Made by a program: the position numbers and the translations under genes
Notes under the pieces: generated by a model
The model's input: the letters and a program-made list of their open reading frames with translations, nothing else
Database searches by the model: none
What the model was told of the DNA's origin: nothing
Part shown: positions 1-12,597 of the stretch, piece by piece
Numbering within the stretch: the first letter of the stretch is position 1
Layout: every line of letters starts with the position of its first letter
Origin: Datnioides undecimradiatus
Taxonomy: Eukaryota; Chordata; Actinopteri; Lobotiformes; Datnioididae
Length of the DNA: 64,000 nucleotides
Direction: 5' to 3'
Assembly: GCA_008933995.1 (NCBI GenBank)
Contig: WARS01000090.1
Coordinates: forward strand, 381,501-445,500

Positions 1-2860
1 TCGTTCGCTGATTAAACTGTTTCTGCTTCTTTTCAATAAACCCTTTGACAGTTCAGCCATAAACTGTCAGAAAACAGTGAAAGCAGACGATCCCGGTTTG
101 CCAGGACTCAGAGTGGGAGCTTCAAATTGTTATTTTGACCCATTCGTAATCCAAAGATGTTCAGTTTGCATCTTTATAAAAGAGGAAAAAGCAGGAAAGG
201 CTCAGATTTTAGCGGCTGATTCGTCCAAACGTTTGGCTCAGGGCCGTGGGGTTATGCGGAGTGTAATTAGATTTTCTCTGAAACAACAGATCTGATTTGT
301 TCGCGGCGCAGCGATCAGCGGCTGGAGGGCACGGTTTTACCCGGCGTTCTGTTTACCGCCGCACACGAGCGATTACCGCCGGCGGCCTCACTTTGTCTTC
401 TCCCCGCAGACTCGCTGTGACGGGTTAATTTAACCAGCCGCTCTTCAGATGTGATGGAAAACAAATTGGCCACAGGCAGAGCCCGTCTGCGGCTCAATTG
501 AATGACTCATTCGGCGATAATCTGCAACAAAGGGAGGGACGAGATGTTGACATCTCCGGGGGGGGGGGGGGCCCTCATTCCTGGGGCCATAATAGCTTTC
601 TGAGGCTTTCTGTGGGTGGGTTTAAGTGAGGGGGGGGCTTTTACTCCAGACGCGTCTGAATTGATTTCTGGAAGGACGGAGCAGATGCTTTCGTCTCAAA
701 CGCATCGTTTCACCAAACAAGCATCTAATTCCATCATCACAAAGCCTTCAGATCCCAATCCACCAGTTTCCATTCAGCAAGCTTCAGCTTCAGGGCGTCG
801 TGATGCGAGATGGTATTTAGGTGTTCTCCAGCATCGCAGCGTCATGCTCGGCTGATGAGCGTGAAATGATCAATAAGGTCAATGTGTCGATCATCACCTC
901 GTCTCAGAGCGTCTGCTGCTCAGGCGGCAGCGAAATGAACAATCTATTTAAATAAACTGATGAGGAAACATCGTCACAGCTGTTCTGCACGTCCGGTGCT
1001 TCCTGCTGACTTCCTGTGTCCAACTCCTGCATTTACCCAACCAGGATGAAGTAAGTTTAGCTCGGGATCATCGGCGAAGAGCCAGAATCCCGTTAGCAGC
1101 AGCAGCCTTCGTCTGACCGACTGCTCTCCATCAAAAAGGCGACTCTGAGGGAATCGGACGCTCCGGGCTGCAGTAACGACGAGACGCATCATCTCTGAAC
1201 CCAAACAGTCGCTCTGCATCGCTGAGTCCCTACCAGCTCTGCGCTGGCTGAGCCTGACCTCTGACCTTCCTGGAGGGAGGGGAGAGAGAGACTCTCATTG
1301 GCTATCAACATAAACGATCTAGGTACGAACATGGCAGCTTGACTCCACCGTAAAGGTTAAATTATGCTTTAACTTCTATTTTAACAGATTTTAAAACGTG
1401 TCACACTTGAATTTAAGACACAGTTCAACTGATATAACTCTAATATGTGCTGACGGGAGCTTTCAGGGTTAATAAACTATAAGAAGTTGAAGTAAAAACA
1501 AAACAAACTTGTTCTTTGTGATCATTTCCATCTGACTCATTGGCACTTTAGCAGACAGCCCCCTCTGGTGGACAAACAGGCACTGCGCTGATGCGACGCC
1601 TCCTTTCAGGCGCAATCTGTTGTGATACGTTTACTATTTGGCAAATAATGACACTGACGACACACAGTAACACAAAACACTGTGAAATAAACTCGTACAA
1701 CACACAAAAAGAAACAATAATTCACACATCACACACTTTTTGTAGGAAATATTAAAAAAAAGGTTTAATCCAAAGCGGCTCGCCAAGGAATCCACTGTAC
1801 AGGGTTAAGTTATTTTACACTGAAACACAAAAAGAGAGGTTACCACAGTTCACACCCGACGGTACAACGGTCACAGGTGAGTTCGTCCCAAAGCTGAAGC
1901 TCCTGCAGGTCTCACGCAGCCTCATGAGCGACGACACGAGGCCCACGGAGGGAACGTGCAAAGCTTTAACCCCGTCGTTCTCACCGTGCACACGTGAACT
2001 CATCCGTGACCGCGTTGTGCACAACAGGTCAGGAACTGAGTGCTTCACATTTACTTAAAGAGGAAAACCACGAAAAGAAAGAGACGTGCAACACAGACGG
2101 ACAGGAAACACCCGGGCTGAGGGGCTTTTTGTGTTCACATCATACGAAAGGTAACTGCTCTCCTCTGGGCGAGCATCAACGGCCCGACGATCCGCCGAGG
2201 CGAACTCAGTCGGGTCGATTCAAAAAAGAGAAAAGGTTTAAAACAAAGTCCCACGAATACCCTGTGTGCAATGTGACAACATGCCGGAAAACAAAGGGAG
2301 GTAGGTACAAGTGTCCTTCTGCGCTTGAACACGTCAGTGATGTTCAGTCACGTTCTTTAAACCCATCGTTACAACATCCACAACACTTTCAACAACAGGA
2401 TGCACCAGAAACAGATTCCCAAAACAAAGAAAAGTCATAAAACCATGAAAATACACTTTGCAAACTGTCGTTAAAAGCTAATTTTACAAAAACAACAATT
2501 AAAAAACACTCAGGTTCAGGCTCGTGCATCCGGCTGAGGCGTCACGGCGCCGGGCGGCTCCGCAGGCGACCTCCGACCTTCCTGCGGAGGAGCCGGGAGA
2601 AAGGCGCGATCCCTCCGCTGGCGACTGAGCCGAACTGATTTAGCTTCCGGTGCTGAACGTCTGGATCTGGTGCTGGTGCATCTGCGCTCGCCACACAACC
2701 AACGGAGCGGACGCCAGTCAAGTCAAGTCAAGTCACGAGGAGCAAAGCTACAAAGGAACTGGGCTTTTAAAAAACCAATTACACAGCGTTTAAACATTTA
2801 AAAAGAGACACTATGTCACGTTTTCAGGTTCTGCAGAAACAAGATTAATGAGTTTGAGTT
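1..2860. other. Intergenic DNA left of arhgap19; no gene recognised
   Basis: No coding exon, RNA gene or family-like protein could be supported. The short open frames have no recognisable domain and lie in ordinary non-coding sequence. Visible items are a run of G at about 557-570 and a CTCF-like motif at 1559-1571 (listed separately). The stretch from about 1750 to 2700 is moderately GC-rich but shows no splice-bounded reading frame I recognise. The distal 3' UTR of arhgap19 could reach into this region if a more distant poly(A) site is used. Confidence 0.5.
1559..1571 (-). promoter_or_regulatory. CTCF-like motif, one mismatch
   Basis: The plus strand reads CCCCCTCTGGTGG, which matches 12 of 13 positions of the CTCF core in reverse orientation (YGCCMYCTRSTGG); the second position differs. 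It is a motif match only. Occupancy cannot be judged from sequence. Confidence 0.3.
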
Positions 2861-3490
2861 AAGTGTTACATGTTTATTCCCACAATGCTTTGCACTTATT
2901 CAGCAGATTTGTAGTTTTTGTGTCTTAATGAACGATTTTCATGCAGCTGAGACTCTGTTTTGTAGAGAACCTTGTTTCTGCTCCACTAGTTCCTTTGTGT
3001 CTTTACTCAGACGCGGCCTCCTCTTCACACAGTTACACCTCAGGTAACAAACCGCATCGACACACATGTAAAGAGGCGAGGACGTGACCGTAACAGGCGG
3101 CTGCTCGGCGAAGTCGCGCCCGTCTGACTTTCAGCTTTCCCTCGATTTTCGTTTCAACACCCAACGTCACCAAACTCCCAACCTCCCCTGTTAAAACCTA
3201 AACAGACGGACCTCCTATCGTCCGCTTAAAGATGAAAATATAAAAATAAAATGTTTAGAAATACATTTAAAGTCCCTCGAGGCGTTTCAGGAATGTAACA
3301 TTTGCTCTTCACAGACGAGGATCCCGGCCTCTGTTTTCACCATGAACCGGTCTGTGAGAGCAGGAAACGTGATTCATCACGATGAAGCATTTTAAAAACA
3401 ATAATAAAGTGACTCCCGACTGATTCTGCATCATCCAGTAACATGTCCACATCGTACCAAAACCGAACATCACAGTCCCCGATAAGTATT

Positions 3491-3492
<2 letters not shown>

Positions 3493-3527
<35 letters not shown>
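3493..3527. repeat. (AC)n microsatellite
   Basis: Uninterrupted AC dinucleotides over about 35 bases, inside the presumed arhgap19 3' UTR. The reverse strand reads GT. Confidence 0.95.
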
Positions 3528-3530
<3 letters not shown>

Positions 3531-4081
3531 TGTACAACATGTATAAATACTGCAGTCTGCAGCAACTATCAGCTCAGTTTGCTAGTGGTCATAGGTTCTG
3601 ATACAGTAGCTAATTAATAGAGTTTCAAGTGATAACTGGCCCGAGCGGGTCTGTGCCCGCGGAGCCGAACCAAAGCAAAGACCCCAATCACAGATTCAGT
3701 GTTAACGCTGACGTGGGAACAGTTTAGCGCCCGTTAAAGCGCGATTCCTACAGTGTCTCAGCTGATTCGATCCTAAACGTCTGCCCCGACTCTGAAAGGC
3801 TGCTGAAACGTCATCGTTGTGAGCTGTGAAGCTAATTAAAACCAGGAACATTGTCCAAAAAACAACATCTGATTTCTCGTGATCTCACAAACTAAATGCG
3901 GTTCCATCATCTGAACGATAAGACTGATTATTAATGAGCAGAACTGAAGAAATTTGGATTTTTCAGCATGTTTCTGAGACTAAAAAGGTTCTATCACACA
4001 TAAAATGTTGAAATATAGTGTTTTTCAAATGAAGAAGAGCTCCTGGCTTTGGTTCGGCTCCTCTGGCCCAGACTAAAGCTG

Positions 4082-4082
<1 letters not shown>

Positions 4083-4120
<38 letters not shown>
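4083..4120. repeat. (TA)n microsatellite
   Basis: Uninterrupted TA dinucleotides over about 38 bases, inside the presumed arhgap19 3' UTR. Such a run is self-complementary and likely to vary in length. Confidence 0.95.
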
Positions 4121-4122
<2 letters not shown>

Positions 4123-4581
4123 TCACAGTTAAAACATAATTAATACTGCCCCAGTCCCGTCAGAGACGAGGAGGAGGAGTCGGGATTTACACGGGGATCT
4201 CCTGAGCAGGAGAGAAGCACATCCTGGTCACAGATGGAGAGTCCTGCTGAGAGACGAATGGTTGGAGGAAAGGAAGGAAGGAAGAGAGGAAAGAAGGAAG
4301 GAGAGAGGAGCTTATAAAAACACTGGCAGATATGACACTGATCCACGTGTTGTGTGGAGAAAGGAGAAAACAATACAATGCAGCAACTAAACTCTGCAAA
4401 ACACCAATACGTTATCAATAATGAAGCAAAATACAAACTTCAAACCAAATCAAACTGAATCTAGCAGAGAAACACATGCTTCATACACCCGTGGGTTCGC
4501 TTATGCTTTTAAATGTGTGAACAGTGTTTGGAGAAGTGACATTTGTGGTGTTAAACAAACAAGAAGGCAGTAAAAACTGCG

Positions 4582-7500
4582 TCACACCTTGGAAACCTTC
4601 AGAGCTTTGTCCTTGCTGAAAGCACAGTCTGGGTTCTTCACCACCAGCCCTGCCTTCCCCAGCACAGGGCCGTTCAACGGACTGTTCACCTGAGAACGAA
4701 TAAAAAGAAATAAAACACATCAGATGTTAAAACCAGATGTTGTTGTTCTGACTGTGGATAAACAGGAAGAAGGCTCACCGCTCGCAGGACGACGTTCTCT
4801 TTGCCGGGTTTTCTCCCCGCCCTGATGACAGTGTCTGGGGAGACGTGCCTGACGCGCCTCTCCGCGGCCGTCTGCTCACCGCGAGCTTTGCGCTGGTACC
4901 GGAGCATCGGGTGTGAAAGAAATGAGGTTAGAAACGTTTTAAAAAACATAAATGCCTACAGAAAACCTCACATATTATATTCTAACTCTCTCCTGGATTA
5001 GACTTTATGATCTCTTGGAAGTGTGAAGTGTTTCTCAGGAGATCTTGACATGTGGCCTCACAGGAACCATCCTCTCAGTGAGGACGCTGACCGACTGGGT
5101 CTCTGAACTCGTTTAACCTCAGACCATACGTGCACTGACTCTGCTTCCATGTTATTTAACTTAATGCAAATGAAACTAAAGAATGACCCTCTGGTCCGAC
5201 TCCTCGTCGACACTTTCCAGGAGCGTTCGGTACCTTGATGAGCCCTCCAAAGGAGCGGGAGCGGGGGTGCTTCTTGCTGGGAGCTGGGGGGGCCTGGTGC
5301 TCGTTAGTCGGGGTCCCTGTGGTCGTCTGTTTGACTAACTACAATCAGGCAAAGAAAGCAGACGCCACTGTTTTATATATTTAAGGTGTTTAACACAAAT
5401 CTGAAGATTTACGGCTCAGCGAGCTGAAGCTGCAGAGGAGCAGACGTGAACCTGTCGGACGAGCTTCTTCTTCTTGGCGGAGTCCGGCATGTTGTGGTGG
5501 ACGTGCCTGAAGAGCTCCTTCAGGGCCTCCTCTGTGTACTGCTGAGCCGGTGACTGGCACTGCTCCTGGGAGCCGGGGCCCAGGACGGCCGTCCTCTTCT
5601 GGGGCAGCGCCCTCCGCTGGGCGGGGGAGCCGCTCGCCGCCAGAAGCTCCAGGTCGTCCTGGAGGAGGCGAGGGCAGGTCATGGAAACAAGCCGGTGATG
5701 GTAACGGTGATTTAAGGTAGACTCCCTCCACTAACCTTTGTCTGCAGAGCCTTGGCCCCGGTGAAGTGCACTCTGGCGTAGTCCCGCAGGTAGACTGGAG
5801 CCTGAACAACACACAGACACGTCACACGTATGCTTCTACAACCAACCCTGTGTCTGTGCTTCGCTCTCTGACCGTTCGCCTCCATACTGATTAACTCAAC
5901 TAGCAGGAACGGCCGACACATGGATATTCTGCTCAAATCATGACGTGAGACTCAGTATCATTAAACTTTGGGTATTGTATCGTCCTGACGTGGCTTCAGT
6001 GCTGCTTCATCCTGCTCCTGCTCAGGCTGTTCTGTCACTGGCACAAGACTGATGACGATCCATCAGATCTATTATTGTGCAAACGCCAACAGTAACAACA
6101 TAACACTGATGCTTATGATCAATAATCACCCTGAAGAGCTTCTGCGAGTGTTTGATGAGGAAGGCCATGCTGCTGTTCAGCTTCTTCAGGTTGTCCTTCA
6201 GGTCGCCGGCCGTCATCTGCAGCACAGAGGGAGTCACGACAAAACAGTGAAAGCTGCGTTCAGAGATGTTCGAGCAACACGGGCCGACAAATGCTGCACA
6301 GAGGCTTTGGGGTTAATGTGCACGTGGTTGGATATCAGCTCTTACATGTCGGGGCCAGAGGACGTGCGGGGCAAACATGAGGGCCAGGTTGAAGGCGGAC
6401 ATCTTGTTCTTGTCCTGCTGCTTGGCGGTGTGGTAGAGCAGGTCCAGCAGCAGTTTGAGCAGTGAGCGGTTGGCCTGCGGTAACAGCAGGAAGAGAAGCT
6501 GCAGGGCCTCTATCTGCCGCTCCTTGTTGGGTATCGCGGTCTTGTTGCCGTGCTCGTCAAACAGGGTCATATCTAGGAGAGGGTTGAGAGTGGAGGAAGC
6601 TGAGTTCTGGACAGATTTACTGAACCTCTGCCAACGGCTGCAGTTTTTCCTGGTGTTCAGCAACAGCACTGGCTGATCTGGTTGTTATTCTGGTGTGTGT
6701 CTTCATACCAGCTATCTTAAGATGTGCGTGGAAGTGTCTGTGTGTCAGCAGGGGCTCGGGCAGCTCTCCCAGGAACGTCTTAAGTAACGTGGCCACGTCG
6801 TTGGGGTGAAAGTCTCCGGAGTCCAGGTCGACATCGGCTCCGCTGTTGAGGAGCTCCTTCAGGGTCTGCTGCCGAACGCTGTTCCCCGGGACCCGGAACA
6901 GACCCTCCACGTGCAGGTCTGAGCGCGAGAGAGCAGGAGGGCATCGGCAAGTGAAAACATGATCATTCAAAAACAGTTTTAAATGAGTTTGAATTCACTA
7001 AAGTCACACAATATCACACACAAACAGCCCCTGTGTGACAGTAATTGTCAGAAAGAGTCTGGTGGGTTTAAAGAGATCACAGACTGACAGAAAAGCTTCA
7101 GTTTCACATGTGAAAGGGCTGTAAAGCTGTAAAACCAAATGAAATCTTTGTTCTGAACATTTTCAGTACAGCCGTAAGATCAAAACTCTTGGGTTTTATC
7201 GAGACGACTCACTTTTGGTGAGGTACTCAATGAGCTGGTAGATCTGGGCGATGCAGCTCTCGGTCAGCAGGGTCCCAAACACGATGCCCTTATCTGTGAA
7301 AGCATTAGGGGAGATGGGAGCGAGCGATGACATCGAGGGTTAATTAAAGACGCAGGTCCGCTCGCAGCCACGTGTGGATTACATGAAATGAATGCCATCG
7401 TTTCTAAATATGACCTAACTGACGTCTCACCTTTGCGTTTGAGGAAGTTGAAAGAGCGAAAGAAGCCTCCGTTTCCACCTGTCGGGGTCTTGGGGCCCTC

Positions 7501-8765
7501 CTCACCGAGGAGCTGCGCAAACTCTGTCCCAGGAAGGTCAATGAGGCGGGTGATGTTACTAAGCACCAGCTCGAGGAATACGTCGGGGTTCTCGTGGCGA
7601 AGCTTCTCCACGAAAAAGTCCGGGTTGAAGATGACGGGCAGTTGGCCGGCGCGAGAGGCCCCCGGTGACTCCTCATGATTGATCACCATGCTGCGCGCCG
7701 TACCACTACGAGGGGTGGGGGGTGAGACAGAAAGATTGTAAACGTAGTTTCCTCACAGTGCGGCAAATGCATGCACACGACATACATAAACACAGTATTT
7801 CATAATGCATTAACCAGAGCATGGACAAAATGCCCATGAGCAACACAAGGGCTGGGCTCAGGCTGATACACAGCTACACAGCGTTGGGATACTGCAGGTT
7901 TGCAGGTGTTTGTTATTTGAAATATAATGACTGTTTGTTGCTTCTGAAAGGCTGAGTCCACATTGTTTTTATCTCCATGTTTCATAAGAGTGTGTAGACT
8001 TCTTACATCCACTGTAACCTTGTGGGCTTTGTCAGTGTAAGCTCAGACTTTAGACAGCTCCCTAGTCACGGAAGACATCCAGCTATTCACAGGCTGCAGC
8101 AACGCTAACCTTTAACTCCATCAGTTTCGATGTAGCTAATGCTAACAACACCGCAACCACCAACGACCTCGCCACCTATTCTGACAACTTTAACCAAGAC
8201 TGAACATTAACCTACACAAATAAGTTCGTTCCGAGGCTGTGCGCGTTAAGAGACGTAGGAACCGGACTGGTTTGACGTTACTGTCACGGTAACGTTACCA
8301 AACCATTAGCCTAATGTTAGCTAGATGAAACCAGCTAGCTAGCCTTAATTTAAACGCAATCCAACTACAGAAGTAGCTAGCAACTGTGCTAACGTTGGCT
8401 AAGTTGAACAACGCGATTAAAACAGCAAGTTAATTTCGAAATAACCGTTAAAATCTCTGGCAACAGAGGTGAAAGTTAGCAAGGTAGCCCTACTTTAATG
8501 TAAAACAGTACGTTGAGCAGTTAACGTTAGCTAACGTTAGCTAACCGACTTAGCTTGAACTGACGGCTGGTAGGTGACAGTCCTTGTCAACCAGTCTCAC
8601 TAACACATTTCTCCCTGTTTGAAATCTCTCAATTTCACTTTTACTCGTGAGTGCTGCTAACTCTGTATCGATGCAAACACTAATTAAAAACGTATCGACG
8701 CGGTTTTAAATTAATTCTTACCTTCTGTTTTGTGTGTTTTCATCGACATCCTTACCCGCAGCCAT
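4582..8765 (-). CDS. arhgap19: Rho GTPase-activating protein 19 (11 coding exons)
   Basis: RhoGAP that stimulates GTP hydrolysis by Rho; the mammalian protein acts on RhoA during mitosis (family knowledge). Coding exons on the minus strand: 8765-8722, 7705-7431, 7293-7213, 6918-6709, 6572-6346, 6216-6130, 5801-5736, 5658-5452, 5338-5234, 4892-4779, 4689-4582. All have GT-AG borders and consistent phases, giving 507 aa (human about 494). The start MAAGKDVDENT is followed by the family signature FNPDFFVEKLRHE and NITRLIDLPGTE. The RhoGAP domain carries the arginine finger in EGLFRVPGNS (Arg about 142), then DVATLLKTFLGELPEPLLT, KNKMSAFNLALMFAPHVLWP and NSSMAFLIKHSQKLF. The C-terminal part is basic, with SRSFGGLIKRK as in the mammalian protein. 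The neighbour upstream is a Rho-family GTPase gene on the same strand. Identification rests on my recall of the ARHGAP19 sequence and is strong. Confidence 0.95.
8090..8560. repeat. GCTAACGTTAGC-type motif cluster in arhgap19 intron 1
   Basis: This first-intron stretch is dense in GTTAGC, GCTAAC and CTAGCTAGC words, including a perfect 12-base palindrome at 8530-8541 inside a longer run of alternating TAACG/TTAGC units. The identical palindrome occurs at 51080-51091 near the presumed zbtb45 start. I recall such words as abundant near transcription starts in spiny-rayed fish; function is not shown here. Confidence 0.6.
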
Positions 8766-8900
8766 ACTCAGTTTGAATCCTCCGCTGTTATCCCACAGGC
8801 CCCGCCCACCCCAGCAACCATTGGCGGTTTGTTGGATGTGGGCGTGACGGAGCGGCTCTGATTTGCATGTCCCTCGCTGTGATTGGTCGGTTTGAATTCG
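8766..8900 (-). promoter_or_regulatory. arhgap19: arhgap19 promoter with two CCAAT boxes and CHR-like elements
   Basis: Directly upstream of the start codon the minus strand reads CCAAT twice (plus-strand ATTGG at 8820-8824 and 8882-8886, about 62 bases apart). A TTTGAA word lies at 8772-8777 and another at 8891-8896, resembling the CHR element of mitotic genes. An octamer-like ATTTGCAT lies near 8861-8868, and there is no TATA box. NF-Y sites plus a CHR near the start are typical of genes expressed in G2/M, which fits a mitotic RhoGAP. Motif reading only. Confidence 0.5.
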
Positions 8901-11340
8901 GTAGCTGCATCAAGAGGAAAACAACATCTGCACGCAGAGTCGAGCTAAATGACTCCAGACCAAATAAATCTGCATATTTACAACGTTAGTATTCAACAGC
9001 ACCACTTGCAGCGTCACATTTTTCCTGTTCACCCTTTATGATTTTGTCTCTTGCATTCATTTGGAGTTAATAAACAAAAAAAAAAGAAAAACAAATAATA
9101 AATAAAGAGAAGAAACATCTCCTGCACATTCACACAGCTTTGATCCTGAAGACAGCTATGCCTGTGCTGCACTGTCCACTACTATTCCACTTTATTTCAT
9201 TTCATTTATTTCAAAGGCAAATACTGTAGTGCTTTGACCCACTGAAGTTATGTCATATTTACAGTTACTTATTACTTTTCAGATAAGGATTTAACAGCAA
9301 ACATGCGACGCATTCTCTTTCGCACTCTGTGACGAACTAACCTTTGACAACAGCTCTTTAGTTTGAACAGCATTTCAGCTCCCACTCAGTGCTGCAGGGG
9401 GCGACAGTGTGCAGACAGTCTGGGGTCGCAGGTTTGAGCAATTCGTCCATGTTTCATACAGTTTGTGTGCCATTGATGGGAACTAATACAATTCTGATTT
9501 GTCCCTCTGGTCTCACTCATTTCTCACTTTTCCTCTATTTATTTTGCACCTGACAGGACATCAGACACCACGTGATCTGCTCTATAATCCCTGCAGTTTG
9601 AGATAATGGGAAAGTAATTAAATGACTTTTGAGCGAAGCATTTATAACTATAACTTCATTCACTGTTAAGCATCAAACTAGAAGCGGTGCAACTGAAACT
9701 TGAACAGGTGTGTGTACGCAGGTGACAGTAGGGCCTCATCCAGTCAGAGGGATCCACTCACTGCTTCAGGACGTCCCGAGGTGATCAGCAGCAGCAGCCA
9801 GATGCCAGAGAGGTCACCACACCTGCCTGTAAAATCCCTCAATCTGTTTGTGTCTCTGTGAGGGAATTTAGGCCAGATCGAATTAGGTCACCAGCTAAAC
9901 TGAACCTGTCTATCTGCGCGCGGTGCTGCTTTGTAAAGTCATTTTATGAATATTAAAGAATCTGATTATCACGGAGGTTTAATTAATCTGCTACATTAAA
10001 CTCCACTCACGAGCTGAAACGTCAGTGTTATGTGGTTGTTGATCTTGTTTTCGTCTGTTTAAGTCAACCAATTTGCATTTCATTGTACGCGATGTCCTAT
10101 AATGCACAGCAAATGTACACACTGAGGAATCTGACAGTCTGAGCTCGTCTGGTGAAGTTCACGGTTGTGTCGTTAATATTTAAGTTTTAACACATTTTAT
10201 TTATTTGGGGAATAATGCAAATCTAATCAGGTCCGATTATTACATTTTAAGATTAAGACTTGGTTTAAGGCAAATATTAGGGCAGTGGTTGCATGTAGGT
10301 ATATGAGGTTATTGAGAAAGTCTCCAGAAAATTAATGTAAATCAATGCAAGGTCCCCTAAACTGGTGCATTAAGTGATATAAACTGTTAATCCATACTCA
10401 GAGATTGTAAATAAAAAACTATTTGAACCCTCACAGGCAGAGGAATCTGGCCTCTGTGGGGAGAGAATCAGGCTCCATATGCCGGTCTAATCCAGTCCAG
10501 GTGGTCCTGTCTGCTCCTATTAGAGGAGGCTGCTGCCAGAGGAGCCTCCGTCAGGCCGGCTCTGAGTCAAAGAGGAAAGCCGAGCAAAGAGGTGATATTG
10601 TGCTCAGGGGAAAATCACCCAGGAGACGCTCTGCCTCTGACTGCCTGACTCTGAGACTGTATCTGAAGCGAGGATGCGTTTTCATGCGTCAGAGCCCAGC
10701 TCGGTCTAACTGAGCACTGTCAGCAGTTGGTCGGGAGGATCAGAGAGCTGATGAGGCAATCGGTGCCTCTTGATCCCTATTAACCTCCCAACATGTCGTG
10801 TTTTTGTCTGCTGAGGAGTCAAGAGCGGAAGTTGTGGGACACCGAGGAAGCAGGCGAGTGCTGCTCGAGTGCCTGCATGTGTCATTTCCATCAAACAGGT
10901 GAGAGTTCACCAGACCCCACCCACTGACATGCTGCAGACATCTGATTTGCCCCCTGAAATCAGAATATGTTCATTTCATTTTTCAATCAAATTAATAACA
11001 AAAGCCTGGTGACACCGAGAAGTCGCGCAGAGCCACGGGAGATGTTGTCTTCTCTACTGCTTCAGTCGCAGCTTCCTTCAGTGTCGCTGGTTCAGGAGGT
11101 TTTTACTGGGAGCTGAATTCTCCACAGAGGTCTCCTCCTCTCCAAAACAAACAGAGCCGCTGATTCAAACCCAGAGAAACACTGAATAAAGCAGTTCCAC
11201 CTTAAAAACCACTGTTTCTCCCACGCTGTCGGCCGCACACGGGACGTCCTGGAGGGGCGGCGAGCCGAGCTGCTGCTAACGTTTGCTCAGCTTGTTTCTC
11301 TGATAACTTCAGATCCAGACGTCCGACGACTGTCACGATC
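8901..11340. other. Intergenic DNA between arhgap19 and the RhoU-like gene
   Basis: No exon or RNA gene could be supported in these 2.4 kb. It contains short A-rich and TTTCATTTATTTC-type tracts and a CTCF-like word (11 of 13 positions) at 9391-9403. The frames at 10423-10713 and elsewhere show no family resemblance. Confidence 0.5.
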
Positions 11341-11347
11341 TACACAT

Positions 11348-12597
11348 TTTATTGTAGAAACGTTTTTTAAAGCTGGACACAAACAGTTTGTGAAAGCTTC
11401 TAACAGACAGCTACAACGGTGAGTGATGCGATGAGGGGGTGTGATGACTCCGCTGACAGGTGAACAAATGAAACGCACCATTACTTAAAAAAAGCAAAGC
11501 ATAACAACTCCTGTGGGTTAGAAACATGTGTGGTGATATAAGGATACAGCTCAGCCAAATAAACAACGTATGTCTGCTCTTCTTCAGGTATTTTAATGTG
11601 GAAATGATGCATGTCATAGCTTTTAAAGGAATCATCCTGACACAGTCGTATATAAACTTAAAATCAAGGCTTCTGAGCATTTTACATGATCAGTGACGGC
11701 AATGAAAAGAACCATAAATAGACAAACAAGTAAATAAATAAATAACCTACAAGCTAACGGTCAAAGTACTGGTAATGTTGGGGTGTAAGGTGTCCGACAA
11801 CACAAACTGCCTGCCGGACAGTCGCAGCAAACCAAACCTGGGTCTGATCACATTAGGAGGGTTTGTTTTTAACTGCTGGGAGCCTCAGACGGGAGGGGTT
11901 ACCCACATCGCGGCAAACGGGTAGGGTATCACAATGAACCCGGTGTGGACATTATTGTAAAAGTGTTCTTGCTTATATCTTGAGGCGATTACATATAGAA
12001 AACGTAAAACGTGAGCTCAGTTAACCCTTCGCTTGTGCTAAACTCGTCTGAACCCGCAGACCAGATAACAGTTATTCAGCAGCTTATGTGTTAAACGCCT
12101 CCTCCAGCTTATTGTTATTCTGCTAAGTTGGGAAACTTGTGAGAAACAGTCAACATCAAAGCCGCAGAGGCAGAAACTTGTGAATTTTGGATACTACACT
12201 TCCCAGAATGCACCTCTGAAGCGTTTCTCATTAAAAACTCTGTGTCTGGCTTCAAACTGCACTTTCTGCTGTCAGCCTAAAGGCTTACAGACGCGAGCAG
12301 CTGTTACAGGAGACACTTCACAGCTGACTTCCTGAGCTGTCGACTCGTCCTCATTACAAGCAATTTGCTGGTTGTCTGTAAACTTTCCCCTGCCACACTT
12401 TTCCTGTCAGTCTGGGGATTTGAACTAGCAACTTGTGAGTCGCAAACCTGCGTTTCTAAACTCGTCCTGGGCTTTGTTGTGCGGCCCTGCATGGTGGTAA
12501 TCCCCACCCCGTCTGGCGCCTTCTGTCAACAGGCTGAAACGAACCCAGCAGGTCTTTGCAAACGCGATCTGACCCAGGTTTGTCGCCGTGCAGCTGT
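11348..12597 (-). other. Probable 3' UTR of the RhoU-like gene
   Basis: The stop codon at 12598-12600 is followed on the minus strand by about 1.2 kb without further coding signal. It ends at an AATAAA hexamer in the context CTACAATAAAATGTG (plus-strand TTTATT at 11348-11353). The extent is inferred from this single good hexamer. Confidence 0.45.
12193..12212 (+). promoter_or_regulatory. ZNF143/THAP11-type (SBS) motif
   Basis: The plus strand reads ACTACACTTCCCAGAATGCA, which differs at one position (C for A at position 7) from the long ACTACAATTCCCAGAATGC consensus bound by ZNF143 and THAP11. It is rarely matched this well by chance. It lies in the presumed 3' UTR of the RhoU-like gene rather than at a recognised promoter. 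Confidence 0.5.

Larger units (their letters stand above)
2872..4581 (-). other. arhgap19: Probable arhgap19 3' UTR
   Basis: After the arhgap19 stop codon (4582-4584) the minus strand runs without another coding exon to an AATAAA hexamer (plus-strand TTTATT at 2872-2877). The first clear minus-strand poly(A) signal met downstream was taken as the likely end. The segment carries a pure (TA)n run at 4083-4120, a (CA)n run at 3493-3527 and a GGAA-rich tract near 4262-4310. The end is inferred; RNA data would be needed to fix it. Confidence 0.4.

Noticed and set aside
1994..2440. A 148-codon plus-strand frame
   Set aside because: It has no domain, no promoter and no splice partners, and lies in presumed non-coding DNA near the arhgap19 3' end.
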